The notes beneath the pieces are model-generated. The model searched no databases. It saw nothing but the letters and a program-made list of their open reading frames with translations, and was not told the DNA's origin. 64,000 nt of DNA, taken from contig PBWR01000023.1 of assembly GCA_002727315.1 (NCBI GenBank), positions 36,722 through 100,721 of the forward strand, written 5' to 3'. Position 1 is the first letter of the stretch, and every line of letters starts with the position of its first letter. Made by a program: the position numbers and the translations under genes. Origin of the DNA: Alphaproteobacteria bacterium. GTDB lineage: Bacteria; Pseudomonadota; Alphaproteobacteria; UBA6615. Shown here in pieces: positions 51,458 to 60,554 of this stretch.

Positions 51458-52293
51458 TGGTTTCCAGTCGATCCCGGATTTGCATCCGGCGTTGCACTGC
51501 CTGACTTTGCCTTGGGCAGAAACAGCCCGCGGACCCGCTCGCCCGGTTGCGAGGAGAGCAGGCGGCTTTCACCCGTCTCGAAGTTAACCTCTGCACGCTG
51601 ACCGTTCAATTGGGTATCTCCGCGCGTGATCTTTACATCCCCGGTCAGGGTGGCGAGTCCCCGGCTCGGATCATAGTTGCCCTGGCTCCCGCGCACGATA
51701 TCGGTCGGGGTCGAGACCAGGACATTTCCCACCGCCTCGATCCGGTCCATGTCGGCTTGGCGCCCGCCTTCGCCGAAATGGGCGGTCAGGATATCGGCCC
51801 GCACTCGGCGATCGCCGCGGATCGCAAGCGCGTCGCCGCGCGCGACGGCAATCTGTTTCTGTTCGTAATATTCGAGGCTGTCGCGCGCGAGGATCGTGTC
51901 CTGCGCGGTGTCGAGGCGAACGCGTTCGCCCGTCAGCACCAGCACACCGCCATTGATGTCGTAGACCGCCTTGTCCGACTGGGCGACCTCGTTCGCCGAC
52001 ACGATCCGGACATTGCCGTTGGCGTCGATGCGGTAGATCTCGTTCTCGCCGGCTGCGTTCGGTCGGTAATAGGCGACCAGCTCATCGCCTTCGACAGTCA
52101 CGCTGCCCTGGCTGGCCCGGGCATTGCCGCGCGCGACGTAAAGCTGGTTGGCCCGCTGCCATTCGATGCCGTCGTCCGCTTCGATCTCAATCGGCCCGTC
52201 ACCGCCTCGGCTGAAGCCAAGCGATTGCGCCATCGCACCGGTTGGCAGTGCGAGGCAGATCGTCAGGACCATGGCTTGCCAGATACATGTCAT
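51454..52293 (-). CDS. lptA: LPS transport periplasmic protein LptA
   Basis: 279 residues. A signal peptide (MVLTICLALPTGAMAQ-S) precedes an OstA-type beta-jellyroll of repeated strands: IEIEADDGIEWQRANQLYVARGNA, VTVEGDELVAYY and GDVKITRGDTQLNGQRAEVNF. LptA forms the periplasmic bridge between LptC and LptD. The length exceeds E. coli LptA and includes a low-complexity tail after LPKAKSG. It is coupled by 4-nt overlaps on both sides. Confidence 0.92.
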   Translation of the reverse strand: MTCIWQAMVLTICLALPTGAMAQSLGFSRGGDGPIEIEADDGIEWQRANQLYVARGNARASQGSVTVEGDELVAYYRPNAAGENEIYRIDANGNVRIVSANEVAQSDKAVYDINGGVLVLTGERVRLDTAQDTILARDSLEYYEQKQIAVARGDALAIRGDRRVRADILTAHFGEGGRQADMDRIEAVGNVLVSTPTDIVRGSQGNYDPSRGLATLTGDVKITRGDTQLNGQRAEVNFETGESRLLSSQPGERVRGLFLPKAKSGSATPDANPGSTGNQ

Positions 52294-52985
52294 TGCGCGG
52301 GTGGCGCTCCTTCGAAGACGGTCATGCGGGCGGGGCCGAGAAACAACACCCGGTCGCCGGCATCGAATACCCGGAACCCGACCGATTTGAGAATACCGAA
52401 TGGACCCTGGCCATCGACCGGCTCGTCCCCCGAAGCGGTGCTGTTCTCGAGATCGACCTGGGCGGCGGCTGTGCGGAACTCGTACCCCTCGTCGTGGAAC
52501 AGATTGACGTTGTCGAACAGGTGCAACGTGTTGGTCTCGGCCTCGAACCGGCCGTCATTGGCCGTCAGGGCGACCCACGAGCCGTCTTCGAGCACGATGT
52601 CGGCCTTCGGGTTGGTCAGGTCGTAGACTTCGCGGCCGTCATCGACTTGCGCGCGCGCGCCCAGATCGGCCGTGACCTGGAACGGTCGTGCCGTGGAGTC
52701 GATTCCTTGGAGGCGCGGATTGAGAACCTGTGGTTTGGCACTGCCGGTGGGCCCGACGGCGGCGAGGTCGATGCGAAACCGGTTCTCGTCGGGCGACAGG
52801 CGCGGCCAGACGGCCACCAGCACCAGGATCGCAAAGGCGAGCACCGGCAGCAGATACTTCATGGTTGAGACAATGCGCGAGCGCGCGAAGCTGCTGCGGC
52901 GTCGGCGGGGGGCAGCGCCGAGGCGTGCCCGTCTTCGGCGGCTGCGTTCCGCCGTCTGTTCTGTCGTATTGCTGGCGTCGCTCAT
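52290..52985 (-). CDS. lptC: LPS export protein LptC
   Basis: 231 residues. A long basic cytoplasmic N-terminus (RSRRRRARLGAAPRRRRSSF) leads into one TM helix (about 43-62, YLLPVLAFAILVLVAVW), then a periplasmic jellyroll ending in FLGPARMTVFEG. It anchors LptA to the LptBFG complex. Length and the Arg-rich head are typical of alphaproteobacterial LptC. It lies 6 nt after the kdsD frame. Confidence 0.9.
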   Translation of the reverse strand: MSDASNTTEQTAERSRRRRARLGAAPRRRRSSFARSRIVSTMKYLLPVLAFAILVLVAVWPRLSPDENRFRIDLAAVGPTGSAKPQVLNPRLQGIDSTARPFQVTADLGARAQVDDGREVYDLTNPKADIVLEDGSWVALTANDGRFEAETNTLHLFDNVNLFHDEGYEFRTAAAQVDLENSTASGDEPVDGQGPFGILKSVGFRVFDAGDRVLFLGPARMTVFEGAPPAQ

Positions 52986-52991
52986 CCCAAC

Positions 52992-53993
52992 TCAAGCAAT
53001 GCCCGCGCGCAGGCAGTCGTGGATATGGAGAATGCCGACCGGGTTCCTGTCGTCGGCGACAAACAGGCTGGTGATCTGGCTGGCGTTCATCAGGCCGAGC
53101 GCCTCGGAGGCGAGGGCCTGGTGCCGGATGGTTTTGGGATCCGCGGTCATGACCTGTTCGCAAGTCAACTGCAGCAATGTGTCGGACATGTGGCGGCGTA
53201 GATCGCCGTCGGTGATGATCCCCATCAACTTTCCCTCGGCATCGGTGACGCCGGCGCAGCCGAACCCCTTCATTGTCATCACCAGGATCGCATCCCCGAC
53301 CGAGGCATCCGCTGCGATCAGGGGCAGGGCATCGCCGCTATGCATCAGATCGCGCACCCGCAACAGGTTCTGGCCGAGCTGGCCGCCCGGATGCAGGACC
53401 TGGAAATCTTCGGCGGTGAAGCCCCGGCGGTCGAGCAAAGCGATGGCAATCGCGTCGCCGAGGGCGAGCATGGCCGTGCTTGAGGTGGTGGGCGCCAGGC
53501 CCATCGGGCAGGCTTCCGCCACGGCGGGCAACAACAGCGCGCAATTGGCGGCCTCGGCAATCGACGAGCCGGCACGCCCGGTAATGGCTATCAGCGGTAC
53601 CTCGAACCGGCGGCAATAGTTGACCACATCGCCGAGCTACGGGGTCTCGCCGGAGTTCGACAGGGCGATCACGGCATCGTTATGGGCGATCATGCCCAGA
53701 TCGCCGTGGCTGGCCTCTCCCGGGTGCACATAGAGGGACGGCGTACCCGTGCTCGACAGGGTCGAGGATATCTTGCGCGCGATATGGCCGCTCTTGCCCA
53801 TCCCGGTAACGACGGCGCGTCCGCCCGCCCGGTCGATGATTTCGACCGCTTCCACGAAGGTTTCGTCCAGGGCTTCGCCCATGACACGCAGCGCATCGGC
53901 CTCAAGGTGGAAGACCCGGCGTGCGGCATCGACATCGCGCCCGGCAGGCGTCGCACCGGTCGCGTTCGAACTGGTCTTTGGGGTCCCTGTCAC
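52992..53993 (-). pseudogene. kdsD: Arabinose-5-phosphate isomerase (KdsD/KpsF) with one in-frame TAG
   Basis: A 333-codon frame encodes a SIS domain (TGMGKSGHIARKISSTLSSTG, ASHGDLGMI, IALSNSGETP) and two CBS domains (RDLMHSGDALPLI and CEQVMTADPKTI). TAG at codon 119 (53637-53639) lies between NSGETP and LGDVVNYCRRF, where homologues have ETPEL-, so GAG to TAG explains it. The enzyme converts ribulose-5-P to arabinose-5-P for Kdo and LPS, and is normally needed for viability in Kdo-bearing cells. No frameshift is seen. It belongs to the lptC-lptA-lptB unit. Either a sequencing error, suppression, or a paralogue elsewhere is likely. Confidence 0.85.
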
Positions 53994-54142
53994 GGTCGTT
54001 TCCGTCGGGTCGCTTCAATTAGACGATTCGATTGCTGGATATCCAAGAAATCCTCACGAATCAACTAGTTGCAGTATGGAATGAAGCCCGTGAATCGTCA
54101 AACCGGCACCGGGATGGAGCGCCCCGACGCGGTGCGTGCCGG

Positions 54143-54766
54143 TCAGTTATGGGCGAGAATGTCGATTTCCGGCCAGCCGGCGAGGTCGAGGGCGGCGCGC
54201 GCGGGCAGGAAATCGAAACAGGCCTGGGCCAGATCGACCCGGTCGTGACGCTCGAGCAGGGCGTCGAGACGGATCTTGAGTTCGTGCAGGAAGAACACGT
54301 CGTTGGCGGCGTATTCCAGCTGTTCGCGGCTCAGCTCGTCCGCCCCCCAGTCCGAGGTCTGCTGCTGCTTGGAGATGTCGACCCCCAGAATATCCTTGCA
54401 CAGATCCTTGAGGCCGTGCCGGTCGGTGAAGGTCCGCGTCAGCCGCGATGCTGTGCGGGTGCAATAGACCGGGGCCGCGTCGACGCCCAGATAGCGGCTG
54501 ATCGCCGCAAGATCGAACCGTGCGAAGTGATAGAGCTTGAGACGGTTGGGGTCGGCCAGCAGCGCCTTCAGGTTCGGCGCTTCATAGGCGTCCCCCTCGC
54601 TGGCGGGAAACTGAACGAGGTGGGCGATGCCGTCGCCGGCCGACAATTGCACCAGGCACAGCCGGTCGCGCATCAGGTTGAGCCCCATCGTCTCTGTGTC
54701 GACGGCAATGGTGTCGCCGAGGTCGAGCCCGTTGGGAAGATCGTGTCGGTGAAGTTCGATATCCAC
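54143..54766 (-). CDS. Ribonuclease D, catalytic-domain-only form
   Basis: 207-residue DEDDy 3'-5' exonuclease. VDTETMGL gives the first Asp-Glu pair, KLYHFARFDLAAISRYLG the second Asp motif, and EQLEYAANDVFFLHELK the Tyr-containing exo III (YxxxD). The HRDC domains of E. coli RNase D are absent, as in many alphaproteobacterial versions. It may trim tRNA or structured RNA 3' ends. GTG start. Upstream of the kdsD-lpt unit, same strand. Confidence 0.9.
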   Translation of the reverse strand: MDIELHRHDLPNGLDLGDTIAVDTETMGLNLMRDRLCLVQLSAGDGIAHLVQFPASEGDAYEAPNLKALLADPNRLKLYHFARFDLAAISRYLGVDAAPVYCTRTASRLTRTFTDRHGLKDLCKDILGVDISKQQQTSDWGADELSREQLEYAANDVFFLHELKIRLDALLERHDRVDLAQACFDFLPARAALDLAGWPEIDILAHN

Positions 54767-54914
54767 GTGTTTGCCTGATCGTTGGTGCCGCCCCGTTGCG
54801 CGGAGCCGCGGTTGCTAACGCCTCGACCTCACTCCTGTCAACTGAGCTTGGCAGAATGCGGCGCCCGGCGCTATACACCGGATGGCCGTGCAGGCGGTGG
54901 AATTCAGGAGCGAT

Positions 54915-55892
54915 ATGATGGCTTTGCGACGGGTGACGGTGTTTGGCGGGTCGGGATTTCTCGGCAGCTATGTGGTCGAACGGCTCGCGGATCGCGACGC
55001 CATTGTGCAGGTCGCGGTGCGTGATCCCGAGGCGGCCAAGCATCTCCGGCCGTTGGGCCAGGTGGGGCAGGTGACCCCCGTGGCCTGTGACATCAAGGAC
55101 CCGGGTGCGGTCGAACGCGCCGTCGCGGGCGCCGATACCGTCATCAACCTGGTTGGCATTCTCGCCGAACAGGGCCGCCAGAATTTCCGTGCCGTACATG
55201 TCGACGCGCCGGCGGCGATCGCCCGCGCCGCGGCGACCCAGGGTGTCGAATCCCTCGTGCATGTGTCCGCCGTCGGCTCATCGCGCCAGGCGCTGTCGGA
55301 ATATTCCCGTTCGAAGTCGGCCGGCGAAGAGGCCGTGCGCGAGGCGTATCCAGATGCCGTCATCATGCGCCCGTCCGTGATCTTCGGACCCGAGGACGGG
55401 TTCTTCAACCTGTTCGCCGGTCTGGCGCGGTTCGCACCGGCCCTGCCGCTGTTCGGCGGCGGGACGACGCGGTTCCAGCCGGTCTATGTCGCCGATGTCG
55501 CCGATGCGGTGTTGCGCGGTGCATCCGATGCGTCCGTGAAGGGGCAGACATTCGAGCTCGGCGGACCGCGCGTCTACACCTTCGCGGAACTGATGGAGCT
55601 GATGTTGTCGGAGGTTCGCCGCAAGCGGATGCTCGTGCCGGTGCCGTTCATCGTCGGTGACATCCAGGCCACCTTCGCCGACTTGATCCCTAGCCTCGGC
55701 GGCCTGGTGCCGAAGCCACCGGTCACGCGCGACCAGATGAAATCCCTGCGCGCGGACAATGTCGTCGCGCCCGATGCAAAGACCCTGTCGGATCTGGACA
55801 TTCAGGCGACGGCGGTCGAGACGATCATCCCGACCTATCTCCACCGGTATCGCCGTGGCGGCCGGATCGGCCGCGCATCCTACGTCGACTGA
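54915..55892 (+). CDS. NDUFA9-like NAD-dependent epimerase/dehydratase (complex I associated)
   Basis: 325 residues from ATG 54915 (AGGAG 4 nt upstream, second ATG at 54918). The Rossmann motif VTVFGGSGFLGSYVVERLA is N-terminal, then VINLVGILAEQGRQNFRAVHVD, STS-less VSAVGSS, YSRSKSAGEEAVRE (YxxxK) and MRPSVIFGPEDGFFN. This is the bacterial homologue of complex I subunit NDUFA9, an atypical SDR. Divergent from rnd and convergent with uppP. It may aid complex I or quinone-related chemistry, based on family knowledge only. Confidence 0.9.
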   Translation: MMALRRVTVFGGSGFLGSYVVERLADRDAIVQVAVRDPEAAKHLRPLGQVGQVTPVACDIKDPGAVERAVAGADTVINLVGILAEQGRQNFRAVHVDAPAAIARAAATQGVESLVHVSAVGSSRQALSEYSRSKSAGEEAVREAYPDAVIMRPSVIFGPEDGFFNLFAGLARFAPALPLFGGGTTRFQPVYVADVADAVLRGASDASVKGQTFELGGPRVYTFAELMELMLSEVRRKRMLVPVPFIVGDIQATFADLIPSLGGLVPKPPVTRDQMKSLRADNVVAPDAKTLSDLDIQATAVETIIPTYLHRYRRGGRIGRASYVD

Positions 55893-55901
55893 CGCGCGCG
55901 T

Positions 55902-56705
55902 CTAGAAGAGCCCGTAGGCCCAGGCCAGGATGAGGCCACCGAGGATGATCCTGTAGATCACGAACGGCCCGAAGCCGGCAAAACGCAGCCAGCGCAGAAA
56001 CAGGACGATGGCCACCAGCGCCGTGACGAAGGACAGCACCGCCGCCACGAACGCATCACGCGTCAGGACCGGGTCGTCCGTTTCGAACAGGCGCATGCCG
56101 ATCAGGATTCCGGCACCGGCGATCGCCGGGATCGACAACAGCATCGAGAATCGGGCGGCTTCACGGCGGTCGTAGCCAAGGAACCGCGCCGCGGTGATGG
56201 TCACGCCGGAACGGCTGGTCCCCGGTACCAGGGCAAGGATCTGCGCGAGACCGATGATCGCCGCGTGCGGGATCGACAGATGTTCGATCCTGAGGATAGT
56301 CATGCCCAGCCGGTCACCCAGGAACAGCAGGATGCCGAACCCGACCGTCGTCCAGCCCACGATGACCAGTGTGCGGAACGAATTCTCGAGCAGGGCCTCG
56401 CCGAAGAAACCGGCGATGACGATGGGGATCGTGGCGATGATCAGATAGCCCGCCAGGCGCCCCCCGTCATGCTTGCGTCCGCGCGCCGTCTCGAAGGTGC
56501 CGACCGCGATGAAAACCAGGTCGCGCCAGAAATACAGCGCGACGGCGAACAGGGTGCCGACATGCACCGCCACGTCGATGATCAGGGTGTTCTCGGACAG
56601 GTCCAAGAATTCCGAGCCGACGCGCAGATGGCCCGACGAACTGACAGGTATAAATTCCGTGACGCCCTGGATGATGGCGAGAACGACGATTTCGAAAAGC
56701 GGCAT
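55902..56705 (-). CDS. uppP: Undecaprenyl-diphosphate phosphatase
   Basis: 267-residue integral membrane BacA-family phosphatase recycling undecaprenyl-PP for peptidoglycan and LPS synthesis. The catalytic segments are QGVTEFIPVSSSGHL and ALVPGTSRSGVTITAARFLGYDRREAARFS. About eight TM helices. It is convergent with the NDUFA9 gene (10-nt gap). Standard length and motifs. Confidence 0.97.
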   Translation of the reverse strand: MPLFEIVVLAIIQGVTEFIPVSSSGHLRVGSEFLDLSENTLIIDVAVHVGTLFAVALYFWRDLVFIAVGTFETARGRKHDGGRLAGYLIIATIPIVIAGFFGEALLENSFRTLVIVGWTTVGFGILLFLGDRLGMTILRIEHLSIPHAAIIGLAQILALVPGTSRSGVTITAARFLGYDRREAARFSMLLSIPAIAGAGILIGMRLFETDDPVLTRDAFVAAVLSFVTALVAIVLFLRWLRFAGFGPFVIYRIILGGLILAWAYGLF

Positions 56706-56880
56706 GGCGTCCTGGCCCCGACCCGACAGGAGTGCGTCTTATAGCATTCGCACCTGCGCCGGGATACGGGAAGTGGCGGGCCCGCGTGGGTGGTTCAGCC
56801 ACTGAAACAACCGGCGGATCGCGGGTTGCCCGTTGCCCCGCTCACGTTACAGTAACGACCGGATTTACCAGGGGGCGAAG

Positions 56881-57855
56881 ATGTCGAACGACAACACGGT
56901 CAAGATGACCGACCGCATTCATCCGCAACAGGCCGAGGCGATGCAGCGCAACGCCGAGATCGTCGAGGGTCTCGGCGGCCCGGGTGAGGGAATCGAGGAG
57001 GTTCGCGAGCGGGCCGAGGCAGCTCGCGCCGTGTGGAACGAAGGCGGCCCGGACATGGACGTCAAAGAAGCCCGTACGATCCCGGGCCCGTTCCGCGACG
57101 TGCCCGTGCAGTTCTACAGGCCGGTGGCGGATGGCGACCTTCCGGTCTTCGTGTACTTGCATGGCGGCGGATTTCGTATCGGCAGCCCGCTGTCCAATGA
57201 CCGCCAGACACGTGAACTGGCAAAGCGTTGGGGCGGTGCGGTGATCAGTGCCGACTATGTGCACGTGCCCGAACACACCTTCCCCGATCCGGTGGACGAG
57301 ATCGTCGCGGTGCTGGAATGGCTGGCAGAGAATGGCGGTGCGTGGGGCCTGGATACGGACCGCATCGCCATCGGCGGTGCGTCGGCAGGCGCCAGCGTGT
57401 CGTTGGGTGCGGCCTATACGCTCAGGGACAAGGGCAAGGGGGATTTGCTGAAGGCTGCGGTGTCGCTGTACGGGGTGCTTGACTACAACTTCGAGAGCGA
57501 TTCGATGCGCAATCTCGGGGGCGGTGACTTCATGCTGACCGTTGATTACACGCGCATGGTCTATGACGGCTACACGCCCAACGAGGCGGATCGCAGCGAT
57601 CCGCGGGCGTTTGCGGCGCAGGGCGATCCGACGGATTTCCCGCCGGTCATGGTGGCAGCGGCCGAGCTCGATCCGATCCGGGACGATTCCCTGACATTCG
57701 CACAGAAGCTCAAGGATGCGGGGGTGCGTCACCGGCTCGAAGTCTATCCCGGCGTGATGCACGCCTTCTTCGGCTATTCCGGCATCGTGGATGAAGCCAC
57801 GCGCTGCATCGATGACATGTCGGTCTTCCTCGCGACCCATCTGGGACGGGGCTAG
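56881..57855 (+). CDS. HSL-family alpha/beta hydrolase (esterase)
   Basis: 324 residues from ATG 56881 (GGGGGCGAAG before it). HSL-type oxyanion motif YLHGGGFRIGSP, nucleophile elbow IGGASAGASVSLG, Asp in AAELDPIRDD and His in PGVMHAFFGYSG form the triad. Likely cytoplasmic carboxylesterase on a small acyl or aryl ester. It is followed closely by a PEP-hydrolase-family gene on the other strand. Promiscuous family, so natural substrate is not given. Confidence 0.92.
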   Translation: MSNDNTVKMTDRIHPQQAEAMQRNAEIVEGLGGPGEGIEEVRERAEAARAVWNEGGPDMDVKEARTIPGPFRDVPVQFYRPVADGDLPVFVYLHGGGFRIGSPLSNDRQTRELAKRWGGAVISADYVHVPEHTFPDPVDEIVAVLEWLAENGGAWGLDTDRIAIGGASAGASVSLGAAYTLRDKGKGDLLKAAVSLYGVLDYNFESDSMRNLGGGDFMLTVDYTRMVYDGYTPNEADRSDPRAFAAQGDPTDFPPVMVAAAELDPIRDDSLTFAQKLKDAGVRHRLEVYPGVMHAFFGYSGIVDEATRCIDDMSVFLATHLGRG

Positions 57856-57947
57856 ACCATGGGCGTTGCAATCCTGGCGCTGGTGGTTTCGGTCGTCCTG
57901 ATTTTCGTCGTGCCGCCGGTCGGCATCATCACCACGCCGCGTGCCGA

Positions 57948-58793
57948 TCAACCCCTGGCGGTCTTCACCGCCTTGAAAGCCTTGGTCACCTCAGGAACGG
58001 AATCCTCGATCGGGAACCGCTCGGCCGATGAACCGCCGACATAGCCATCGAGCTGCGGCGCCAGTTTCACGAACTCGGCGAAATGCTCGGGCACTTCGAT
58101 GGAGCCGCCGTGGCAGGTGATGATCCGGTCTTCGTACTTCGAGCCCAGAGCGTCGGTGCAGATCGCGACCCGTTGTGCGGAGTCCTCATAGTTCATCACC
58201 GTCTCGGAACCGATGGTGCCGCCCGAGGAATTGCCGAAATGGACGATGATGTTGTCCACGCCGGCCTCTGCCATCGCCAGGCATTCCTCCGGTGTGGTGC
58301 AGAAGGCTTTGGTGAACAGGCCCTGGCGGCTGGCATAGCCGAGCAGGTCAATCTCGCGCTGGTAGCCGGTGCCGGTTTCTTCGAGGTCGGAACGGAACTT
58401 CCCGTCGATCAGTGCCAAGGTGGGGCAGTTCATGACACCGTGATAACCCACGGCGGCAAGACGATCGACGAACTTCTCCATATCCCGGGTCGGGTCGACG
58501 CACAGGATGCCGGCGATGACGGGGCAGTCGTCGATGACGTTCAGCAGGGAACGTTCGCCAAGCTCGAGGGTGATGGCATTGGCGTCGCCGATGGGCAGGT
58601 AACCCGCCATCGAACTCAGGCCCTGCATCCGGAAATAGGCGAGAATGTGGGTTGTGATCATGTCCGCACCGCCACGCGCGGCCATCTTGGCCGTGATGCC
58701 GGTTCCGCAAAGCGCGTCATAAATGGTGCGCCCCGCCGCACGCTCGGCGCGCAAGCGCTGCATGATTGTTTCCCTGTCCAGATTGTTCGCCAT
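57948..58793 (-). CDS. Phosphoenolpyruvate hydrolase/Tm-1-like TIM-barrel protein
   Basis: 281 residues of the PEP_hydrolase family (PF09370), a TIM barrel related to the C-terminal part of the Tm-1 viral resistance protein of tomato. Recognisable parts are LCGTGITAKMAARGGADMITTH, MAGYLPIGDANAI, VIAGILCVDPTRDM, CPTLALIDGKFR, VHFGNSSGGTIG and ITCHGGSIEVPEHF. In bacteria it is often next to UPF0261 (Tm-1 N-terminal) genes, but none is here. Reaction unproven. SD GGAGAG precedes ATG 58793. Confidence 0.85.
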   Translation of the reverse strand: MANNLDRETIMQRLRAERAAGRTIYDALCGTGITAKMAARGGADMITTHILAYFRMQGLSSMAGYLPIGDANAITLELGERSLLNVIDDCPVIAGILCVDPTRDMEKFVDRLAAVGYHGVMNCPTLALIDGKFRSDLEETGTGYQREIDLLGYASRQGLFTKAFCTTPEECLAMAEAGVDNIIVHFGNSSGGTIGSETVMNYEDSAQRVAICTDALGSKYEDRIITCHGGSIEVPEHFAEFVKLAPQLDGYVGGSSAERFPIEDSVPEVTKAFKAVKTARG

Positions 58794-58953
58794 CGCCTGT
58801 ACTCTCCGGTGTCCTGTTTGATCGACAGTCTAGCGTGTTTTATCGGGTGCTTCCGCCTGCCGATCAAGGGTCAGGGCCGGCCTCGCAGGCGCAAGCCGCG
58901 GCGCGCGCAACCGCTTCCCTTGAATCGCGCGCCTCGTTTAGTCTTGCCGCGCA

Positions 58954-59637
58954 ATGCGGACGCTCTACCACCTCTGGCTTTGCCCCTATGCGCGCAAGGT
59001 TCGCATTGCGCTTTCGGAAAAGAAGCTGCCGTTCGAACTCGAGATCGAAAAGGTCTGGGAGCGGCGGGATGAATTTCTGTCCCTCAATCCGGCCGGCGAG
59101 GTACCGGTCCTGATCGAGGCCAATGGTGGCGACGGACCGCCGCTGGTGCTGGCCGATTCCGGTGTCATCTGCGAGTACCTTGAGGAGGTTTGCGCCGAGC
59201 CTGCCCTTGTGGGGGGGGGTGCGGAGGCACGCGCCGAGGTGCGTCGCCTTTCGACCTGGTTCGATCTCAAGTTTCAGCGCGAAGTGACGGTCAATCTCGT
59301 CGACGAGAAGATCAACAAGCGGTTCCTGGGACTGGGGGCACCCTCCTCGTCGGCCATCCGGGCCGGCCACGCCAATATCAGCGTGCACCTGGCCTATATC
59401 GAGTTTCTGATCGAGCGCCGCAACTGGCTTGCCGGGCCTGATTTCTCGCTCGCCGATATCAGCGCTGCGGCACAGATTTCATGCGTCGATTATGTGGGTG
59501 ACGTGCCCTGGGAAGATTTTCCCGAAGCCAGGACCTGGTATGCGCGGATCAAGTCGCGGCCGAGCCTGCGGCCGATCCTCGCCGATCATATTCCCGGGAT
59601 CCCGCCGCCGAAACACTACGCCGATCCGGATTTCTAG
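58954..59637 (+). CDS. Glutathione S-transferase with CPYA active-site segment
   Basis: 227 residues. N-terminal LYHLWLCPYARKVRIALSEK carries a Cys-containing CPYA motif like omega/beta-type GSTs, then NPAGEVPVLIEANGGDGPPL and DSGVICEYLEE, and the helical domain with GPDFSLADISAAAQ. A run of nine G (59211-59219) encodes Gly-Gly-Gly between ALV and AEAR; a one-base slip there would break the frame. Cys-type GSTs act as thioltransferases or reductases. Isolated on the plus strand. Confidence 0.9.
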   Translation: MRTLYHLWLCPYARKVRIALSEKKLPFELEIEKVWERRDEFLSLNPAGEVPVLIEANGGDGPPLVLADSGVICEYLEEVCAEPALVGGGAEARAEVRRLSTWFDLKFQREVTVNLVDEKINKRFLGLGAPSSSAIRAGHANISVHLAYIEFLIERRNWLAGPDFSLADISAAAQISCVDYVGDVPWEDFPEARTWYARIKSRPSLRPILADHIPGIPPPKHYADPDF

Positions 59638-59670
59638 GCTCTCTGCCGGAACACAAAGCGGCGCCGACTG

Positions 59671-60462
59671 TTACCTGTCGACCTGCACGTCCATCTGCTG
59701 CAATGCGCTGCGGGCGGCATCGGCCGCGCGCGAGCCCGGCGCGACCGACAGGACGCGCAGCCAAGCCGTCCGGGCCGCCCCGAACTCCTGCACCTGGGCG
59801 TGGATCGCACCGAGCTCGACTAGGGCATCGGGCTGGTCCGGGTCGACGGCGAGTGCTCTTGCAATGTCGTCGCGAGCCAGATCCGTCACGTCGAGCAGGC
59901 GATAGGCCGCGGCACGGAATACAAGAGCGTCGAGGCGCGAGGGATCGCGGTCGATCGCGGCGGAGAAATCGTCAATGGCTTCCCAGTACTCTCCGCTGCG
60001 GGCCAGGGCGTCACCCCGATCGATCCACAGTTCGGGGTCCTCGCCGTCCAGTTCCAGCGCGCGGGTCAGTGCGGCGTGGGCACGGCTCAGGTCGTTGGCA
60101 TGCAACCAGACGCTGCCGGCCTGGCCGAGGATCGCCGCCCGCTCGCGATTGCCCGCACCCGGCATCCCGGTGGCAAGATCCTCCAGCCGTTTTCCCGCCT
60201 CGCTGAACTGGCCCAGCTCGAACAGTGCAAGCGCCACGCAATGCAGTGCAGGCGGTCCGCCGCCCTCGTCGCGCCATGCGATCGCGGCCTCGAAACCGGT
60301 GTCCGGGTTGCGGCGCGCCTCGGCGAGGCAGACCTGGTAGGCCCGGCCCGGCGGCAGCTCGGCATAACGTTGCTGGGCACTGGCATCGTGCGGGATGCCG
60401 GTCAGCCCGGCGGTGATCGCCAGGGCGGCAGCAAGGAAGACGGGCAGAGATGGACGGCGCAA
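59671..60462 (-). CDS. Exported TPR-repeat protein
   Basis: 263 residues. Signal peptide (MRRPSLPVFLAAALAITAGL ... ASA-QQ) then about four tetratricopeptide repeats: CVALALFELGQFSEAGKRLEDL, AILGQAGSVWLHANDLSRAHAAL, LWIDRGDALARSGEYWEAIDDF and ALVFRAAAYRLLDVTDLARDDI, plus ALVELGAIHAQVQEFGAART. It is probably periplasmic and scaffolds protein contacts; partner unknown. Divergent from the SDR gene. Confidence 0.85.
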   Translation of the reverse strand: MRRPSLPVFLAAALAITAGLTGIPHDASAQQRYAELPPGRAYQVCLAEARRNPDTGFEAAIAWRDEGGGPPALHCVALALFELGQFSEAGKRLEDLATGMPGAGNRERAAILGQAGSVWLHANDLSRAHAALTRALELDGEDPELWIDRGDALARSGEYWEAIDDFSAAIDRDPSRLDALVFRAAAYRLLDVTDLARDDIARALAVDPDQPDALVELGAIHAQVQEFGAARTAWLRVLSVAPGSRAADAARSALQQMDVQVDR

Positions 60463-60554
60463 CGCGCGGGCTCCTATTCTGATGGTTCCGGTCTAGCAGC
60501 GCGGCGGAGTTTGCGCAAAAACCCGGAAGCATTATGGCAACGATAAGGACATCG

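Noticed and set aside
26297-54000. Alternative genetic code (stop reassignment)
   Set aside because: All three stop codons appear in frame in damaged genes while normal genes end in TAA, TAG and TGA. No consistent reassignment fits.
57859-58044. 61-codon ORF with a hydrophobic start after the HSL esterase
   Set aside because: Over half is antisense to the PEP-hydrolase-family gene and there is no good SD. A TM-like start alone is not enough.
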